Under the pieces are notes generated by a model that saw nothing but the letters and a program-made list of their open reading frames with translations, did no database searches and was not told where the DNA came from. DNA of 10,274 bases, from NCBI GenBank assembly GCA_011043375.1, contig DQYP01000145.1, positions 1-10,274 on the forward strand, written 5' to 3'. A program made the translations under genes and the position numbers. The DNA comes from Thermotogaceae bacterium (GTDB lineage Bacteria; Thermotogota; Thermotogae; B21-G9; HyVt-16). Numbering within the stretch: the first letter of the stretch is position 1; every line of letters begins with the position of its first letter. Shown piece by piece: positions 6,895-10,274 of this stretch.

Positions 6895-7773
6895 TTAATT
6901 ACCGCCAACTCCCTTCGAATTCGAAGGAAGATTCGCGTATTTGAAAGGAGTCGTTGGTAAAAAAGCCAAGGGATTTTCCAGATCCTTTCGATATCGAACT
7001 TCAAAGTGAAGATGAGGTCCTGTGCTGATTCCTGTGTTTCCAATTCTACCGATTATGTTTCCCTGTTTCACTGTTTGACCCGCATATACATCTATCTTAC
7101 TCATATGGCTGAATCTGAAAGTAAAATCTTTGGATTGCATTTCGACTGTCAAACCATAGCCGGATCTCCAACCGGTGTAAGTGATCACACCATCCAAAGG
7201 TGCAAATATCGGAACACCCTCTGGAGCAGCTATATCAACACCAGTGTGAAATTGCCTTTTACCAGTTATGGGATGTATTCTCCAACCGTAAGGTGAGGAA
7301 ATTTCACCGTATACGGGCCAAATGAGCTTTCCACTGATGTTGAAATATTTACCGATTATGTTTTTAGGGATGAATATCTCTTCACCCACCCTGAGGACTT
7401 TGTTGGTTGTAAAACCATTTGCCATGGCTATACTCAGTGGATCGGTGAAGAAATACTTGGCTATGGAGTACAAAGTGTCGTTATGATTTATTTTGTAGAT
7501 ATACCCTTCTGGATAGAGGATTTTTATCTTCTGCCCAATCTTCAACCTCAGAAAATCGATACCGTTGTTCCAGTCGATTAAGCTGCTTTCTAACACTCCA
7601 AATCTTTTGGAAATCGCAGAGAGTGTGTCACCCCTTTGAACGGTGTAAGTAAAACTAACATAGCCGAATAGAGAGGAAGAGATCGCCAATATAAGTCCAA
7701 AAATCGTCAAGACTTCAAATAATTTCGACGAGTTTTTCAGCAATCGAGTAAGCAGGTAAGACATAATCCGCAT
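6895..7773 (-). CDS. LysM-LysM-M23 murein metallopeptidase
   Basis: A 292-residue exported or membrane-anchored peptidoglycan endopeptidase. Residues about 20-40 are a hydrophobic signal or anchor. Two LysM murein-binding modules follow (about 43-86, with YTVQRGDTLSAISKRFG, and about 93-136, with YKINHNDTLYSIAKYF). The M23 (LytM-type) domain spans about 155-270. Zinc ligands His176 and Asp180 are in FHTGVD and His256 is in GPHLHFE; catalytic-type His223 and His254 are also present, so it should be active rather than a degenerate EnvC/NlpD-like activator. The ATG at 7773 overlaps the end of cheB by 59 nt. The strong SD AAGGAGGG lies inside cheB but only 2-3 bases from this ATG. The ATG at 7764 (12-base spacing) is an alternative that would remove three residues. 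The stop is 2 nt before the DUF523 start. Confidence 0.92.
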   Translation of the reverse strand: MRIMSYLLTRLLKNSSKLFEVLTIFGLILAISSSLFGYVSFTYTVQRGDTLSAISKRFGVLESSLIDWNNGIDFLRLKIGQKIKILYPEGYIYKINHNDTLYSIAKYFFTDPLSIAMANGFTTNKVLRVGEEIFIPKNIIGKYFNISGKLIWPVYGEISSPYGWRIHPITGKRQFHTGVDIAAPEGVPIFAPLDGVITYTGWRSGYGLTVEMQSKDFTFRFSHMSKIDVYAGQTVKQGNIIGRIGNTGISTGPHLHFEVRYRKDLENPLAFLPTTPFKYANLPSNSKGVGGN

Positions 7774-8752
7774 AGCCCTCCTTTACCACAGATCTTGGCA
7801 TTCCAAATACCACACAAGTTTCTTCGGATTCCGCAATCACGACTCCACCGTAGTGTTTCACCTTGAAAGCGCCTTTCGTTCCATCTTTTCCCATACCCGT
7901 TAGAACCACGAGTATTGTTTTTTCTTTGTATATCTCTGCTGCCTTATCTATAGTGTAATCAGCTGCTGGTCTAACATTGTTTATCTTTGGACCGGAGTCC
8001 AAATATATTGCGACTTTCGATCCTTGCAACCTCACTCCTAAATGAAAATCGCCAGGCGCAATATAGACGTTTTTGGGCAATACTTCCATCCCATCTTGTG
8101 CTTCCATAACCGTCAACTCGGAACTTCTGTTTAATCTTTCTGCAAGAGATTTTGTAAATCCTTTTGGCATATGTTGAACAATCAGAATAGGAGCAGGGAA
8201 ATTCCCAGGTAGTCTTGGAATTATTTGATCCAACGAACGTGGTCCACCAGTTGATGAAGCTATTACCACTATCTTATTGGTCAAGGTTTTCCTTGCAAGA
8301 AGCGGGATTCGACTTTTTACCTTAGGAGCTATACGGATCTTCAACGGATCTATTTTCATGGCATCTCTTATTTTCTTTATCAGCACACCGGATAGTTTTC
8401 TGATATCTCCAGATATGGAACCTGAAGGCTTGGTTACAAAATCACACGCACCAGCAGACAATGCCTCCAAAGTTATAGTTGCTCCTTCTTCGGTTAAGCT
8501 ACTAACCATTATTGCTCTCGTAGGTTGTTTTCTCATTATCAGTTTTAAAGCTTCTAATCCATTCAATTTCGGCATTTCAACATCTAACGTTATCACATCG
8601 GGTTTCAACTTTATTGCTTGCTCCACTGCTTCCAAACCGTCTCTACCGAATCCTATAACTTCCATATCTTCAGCACTGTCGATTATGTCTTTCAGTACCA
8701 TCCTCATAAAAGCTGAATCATCTACCACAAGAACTTTTATCTTTTTGAGCAT
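7715..8752 (-). CDS. cheB: Chemotaxis protein-glutamate methylesterase/deamidase CheB
   Basis: A two-domain cytoplasmic response regulator that removes methyl groups from (and deamidates) receptor glutamates during chemotactic adaptation. From the ATG at 8752 the protein has 345 residues. The receiver domain (about 3-120) carries VDDS (acidic pocket), the phospho-acceptor Asp57 in ITLDVEMP, and the T/S and Lys switch positions in MVSSLT and VTKPSG. A linker leads to the esterase domain (about 158-343) with catalytic Ser167 in ASSTGG, His194 in VQHMP and Asp290 in GMGKDG, matching the Salmonella Ser164/His190/Asp286 triad. A TTG at 8773 would add seven residues but has no SD and sits directly on the upstream stop codon. 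The ATG at 8752 follows GGGAGAG by 12 bases and gives the normal N-terminus. The 3' end overlaps the M23 gene. No cheR or receptor gene is in the window. Confidence 0.95.
   Translation of the reverse strand: MLKKIKVLVVDDSAFMRMVLKDIIDSAEDMEVIGFGRDGLEAVEQAIKLKPDVITLDVEMPKLNGLEALKLIMRKQPTRAIMVSSLTEEGATITLEALSAGACDFVTKPSGSISGDIRKLSGVLIKKIRDAMKIDPLKIRIAPKVKSRIPLLARKTLTNKIVVIASSTGGPRSLDQIIPRLPGNFPAPILIVQHMPKGFTKSLAERLNRSSELTVMEAQDGMEVLPKNVYIAPGDFHLGVRLQGSKVAIYLDSGPKINNVRPAADYTIDKAAEIYKEKTILVVLTGMGKDGTKGAFKVKHYGGVVIAESEETCVVFGMPRSVVKEGYADYVLPAYSIAEKLVEII
7777..7783 (-). promoter_or_regulatory. Shine-Dalgarno site of the M23 gene, inside cheB
   Basis: On the minus strand AAGGAGG lies within the cheB reading frame (codons for Val-Lys-Glu-Gly). 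Spacing from GGAGG is 3 bases to the ATG at 7773 and 12 bases to the ATG at 7764, bracketing the usual optimum, so either start or both may be used. Confidence 0.7.
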
Positions 8753-8773
8753 AAACTTATACCACTCTCCCAA

Positions 8774-9217
8774 TCATTTTGTGCGTTTTTTCGAAACACT
8801 CGAGATTAAAAAATAAATAACGAAGATTCCATACACAAAGAAGGCGATGAAATCAGGAAATCTGAGAAATCTTTTACCAAATATCATGACCCCAACCATG
8901 ATCGAAAAAACAGAGACCGTCAAAACTAAACCCGCCGATATGTCCTTTATCACTTTTACAGTCGAATTATAATTGTGTTCACTGAGCAAATCGCATATCT
9001 TTTCTATGACAGTGTTTAAAAGTTCGCCACCGATTACAACGACGATTGCAAAGAAGATCCACAGGAGCTCTAAATTCTTCAAATCTATTGAAATGGATGT
9101 TACGATCACTATCAAGCCAATAACAGCTTGTATCCTCAGGTTTCTTTCGGTTTTAAATGCGAACGATAAACCATCGATAGCAAACTTGAAACTCTCAATT
9201 AAGCTTCTGCTTTTCAT
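8774..9217 (-). CDS. dgkA: DagK-family diacylglycerol / undecaprenol kinase
   Basis: A 147-residue integral membrane kinase that phosphorylates diacylglycerol or, in many Gram-positive-type members, undecaprenol to regenerate the lipid carrier for peptidoglycan synthesis. Hydrophobic helices lie at about 31-46, 50-64, 93-115 and 121-140. The family signature is present: Glu24 in TERNLR, Glu65/Asn68/Glu72/Asp76 in GGELLNTVIEKICD, and Lys91-Asp92 in VIKDISAG. The fourth helix and basic tail (FPDFIAFF...KKRTK) make it slightly longer than the usual three-helix form of 120-130 residues. The ATG at 9217 has SD AGAGG six bases upstream and overlaps the KorC stop as ATGA. Its place beside two murein hydrolases favours undecaprenol as the substrate, but that is inference. 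Confidence 0.9.
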   Translation of the reverse strand: MKSRSLIESFKFAIDGLSFAFKTERNLRIQAVIGLIVIVTSISIDLKNLELLWIFFAIVVVIGGELLNTVIEKICDLLSEHNYNSTVKVIKDISAGLVLTVSVFSIMVGVMIFGKRFLRFPDFIAFFVYGIFVIYFLISSVSKKRTK

Positions 9218-9831
9218 TCAAAACCTCTACCTACAAATCTCAACCTTTCATCTCTAACCCTGAACTTCTTACTTACCAGTGAGTAACCAAAATCTATGGC
9301 TTTTTCATTCAATTCATGGAATTCTCTTTTAACTTGTTCTTTCATAGCTTCTTTCACGCTGTCGGGTTTCAGCCATCCTGTTATTTTTGCCAGTATTCCA
9401 AGACCTATCATGTTCGCAACTACAGGAACATTAAATTTTTCCTTTGCTAAGCTCGTTATGGGGAGACTCACAACTTTTCTGGTGACAGTGAAGATTATTT
9501 TTGGGATGTTCGAAATAAAAGATTCGTCGACCACTAAAATTCCATTAACCCTCAATATTCCTTTGAAAGTTTCTAAAGCCCTTTGATGCATAACGTATAT
9601 AATATCGTAGTATTGTGTTTTTGGATAATCTATCGGATAATTTGAAAAGAGAACATCACTGTAACTTATTCCACCTCGAACTTGAGCACTGTAAGATTGT
9701 GTTTGGACAACCCATTTTCTTTCGTTTGAAAGGGCCTTAGCCAAGGTTATTCCCATTAATATGTTACCTTGACCCCCAATTCCAGCTATTCTTATGGAAT
9801 AGGGTTCCGTTATCTGTTCATTCAATTCCAT
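9214..9831 (-). CDS. korC: 2-oxoacid:ferredoxin oxidoreductase, gamma subunit (KorC-like)
   Basis: A 205-residue cytoplasmic subunit of the POR/KOR family, which uses thiamine diphosphate and coenzyme A to convert a 2-oxoacid to an acyl-CoA while reducing ferredoxin. The gamma-subunit signature is visible: GIGGQGN (17-23), the QTQSYSAQVRGGISYSDVLFS block (43-63), and PVVANMIGLGILAKITG (136-152). The ATG at 9831 is preferred because AGGTG lies six bases upstream. A GTG at 9840 would add three residues (MKE) but has only a distant GGGAG. The start overlaps the 3' end of the beta-subunit gene by 14 nt, as expected for co-translated subunits. 2-Oxoglutarate is the likeliest substrate from the KorC-like sequence and the partner's CPTYFGR motif, but pyruvate or branched-chain acids are not excluded. 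Confidence 0.85.
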   Translation of the reverse strand: MELNEQITEPYSIRIAGIGGQGNILMGITLAKALSNERKWVVQTQSYSAQVRGGISYSDVLFSNYPIDYPKTQYYDIIYVMHQRALETFKGILRVNGILVVDESFISNIPKIIFTVTRKVVSLPITSLAKEKFNVPVVANMIGLGILAKITGWLKPDSVKEAMKEQVKREFHELNEKAIDFGYSLVSKKFRVRDERLRFVGRGFE

Positions 9832-10274
9832 CTCTTTCACCTGCTTTCGCCGACTCCCTGAGTCTCTGGTACATACTGCAGTAATCTTCTCTCTCCTCTT
9901 TGTAGAGTTCTCCTATTATCAGTTTCCCTTTGAGATACTCAGACGACATATCTTTCACCTTCTCAATTGGTACGGCTATCTCCTTGAAGTATTCTAACAT
10001 CTTTGGGGCAGTTCCTATCTTTGAATATCGCCCAAAATACGTTGGACATTGAGTGAAAACATCGACAACTGAAAAACCTCTATGTGATATTGCATTCACC
10101 ATCACTTTGACCAGTAAATTGTAATGGTAAGTGGTGGAACGAGCAATGTAGGTGGCTCCCGCAGATTTGGCCAACTCAACTACATCGAACTGTTTTTCAA
10201 TGGTACCGTAAGGAGCTGTGGTGGAGAAAATGTTTGTCGGCGTTGTTGGCGAGTGTTGCCCTCCTGTCATGCCA
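9818..10274 (-). CDS. korB: 2-oxoacid:ferredoxin oxidoreductase, beta subunit (KorB-like), 5' end outside the window
   Basis: About 151 C-terminal residues of the thiamine-diphosphate-binding beta subunit; the frame runs off the right edge. The fragment opens with GMTGGQHSPTTPT, the phrase that closes the cofactor-binding region of this family. Next come VVELAKSAGATYIARSTTYH and, about 90 residues in, DVFTQCPTYFGRYSK, whose QCPT-FGR pattern is typical of KorB (2-oxoglutarate) rather than PorB. An ATG at 10270 is internal and is not a start. The alpha and any ferredoxin-like delta subunit genes would be expected just beyond the edge. The stop lies inside the start of korC. The substrate assignment is by motif only. 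Confidence 0.85.
   Translation of the reverse strand, partial: GMTGGQHSPTTPTNIFSTTAPYGTIEKQFDVVELAKSAGATYIARSTTYHYNLLVKVMVNAISHRGFSVVDVFTQCPTYFGRYSKIGTAPKMLEYFKEIAVPIEKVKDMSSEYLKGKLIIGELYKEEREDYCSMYQRLRESAKAGERDGIE

Noticed and set aside
8753..8773. TTG at 8773 as the cheB start
   Set aside because: No SD site precedes it and the seven added residues are not typical of CheB. The ATG at 8752 gives the normal receiver-domain N-terminus and has GGGAGAG upstream.
8277..8816. 179-codon plus-strand frame opposite cheB
   Set aside because: It is antisense to a gene with a complete catalytic triad and receiver motifs. It lacks an SD site and protein-like character, and long antisense frames are a by-product of codon bias.
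10268..10270. ATG at 10270 as the start of the beta subunit
   Set aside because: It is the Met of the conserved GMTGGQ phrase inside the protein, the frame is open to the edge, and the upstream codon encodes the expected Gly.

Overview
The window looks like a chromosomal segment of an anaerobic, probably thermophilic bacterium, most likely of the Thermotogota (Thermotoga / Pseudothermotoga type). This is inferred from gene content and style: a ferredoxin-linked 2-oxoacid oxidoreductase, a large cytosolic-type GH38 mannosidase, chemotaxis CheB beside LysM/M23 and AmiC-type wall hydrolases, Lys/Glu-rich proteins, strong GGAGG ribosome sites, frequent TTG/GTG start candidates and very tight gene packing. 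No rRNA or other marker is present, so the assignment is tentative.

Layout. At the left edge, on the + strand, is the 3' part of a gene whose product ends in a lamin-tail (LTD) domain. It converges on a 1031-residue GH38 alpha-mannosidase (- strand), and a perfect 42-nt palindrome between them is a convincing bidirectional terminator. The mannosidase is a single-gene unit with a recognisable promoter and Shine-Dalgarno (SD) site. A 446-bp gap follows that holds this promoter and a pair of inverted, diverged dispersed-repeat units. Then comes a + strand SAM-dependent methyltransferase. Its stop codon lies 2 nt from the convergent stop of the next gene, with no terminator in the gap.

From 5061 to the right edge everything is on the - strand and reads as one operon. 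In transcription order it is: 2-oxoacid:ferredoxin oxidoreductase beta (cut by the window edge) and gamma subunits; DagK-family lipid kinase; CheB methylesterase; a LysM-LysM-M23 murein peptidase; a DUF523/TudS-family Fe-S protein; and an N-acetylmuramoyl-L-alanine amidase. Neighbouring genes overlap or are 2 nt apart, apart from a 21-nt gap before CheB if its preferred ATG is used. In two places the membrane-targeting N-terminus of an exported hydrolase is encoded out of frame inside the 3' end of the upstream gene (about 59 and 67 nt).

The operon mixes energy metabolism (KorBC), lipid-carrier or phospholipid phosphorylation (DagK), chemosensory adaptation (CheB) and wall remodelling (M23 peptidase and amidase). 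Lipid kinase plus two murein hydrolases suggests an envelope-maintenance theme. CheB and the Kor subunits may simply be co-transcribed. I see no phage, transposase, CRISPR array, tRNA or rRNA, and no clear evidence of a wholly new system. The most unusual points are the long overlaps at the export signals, the repeat pair and the LTD protein.
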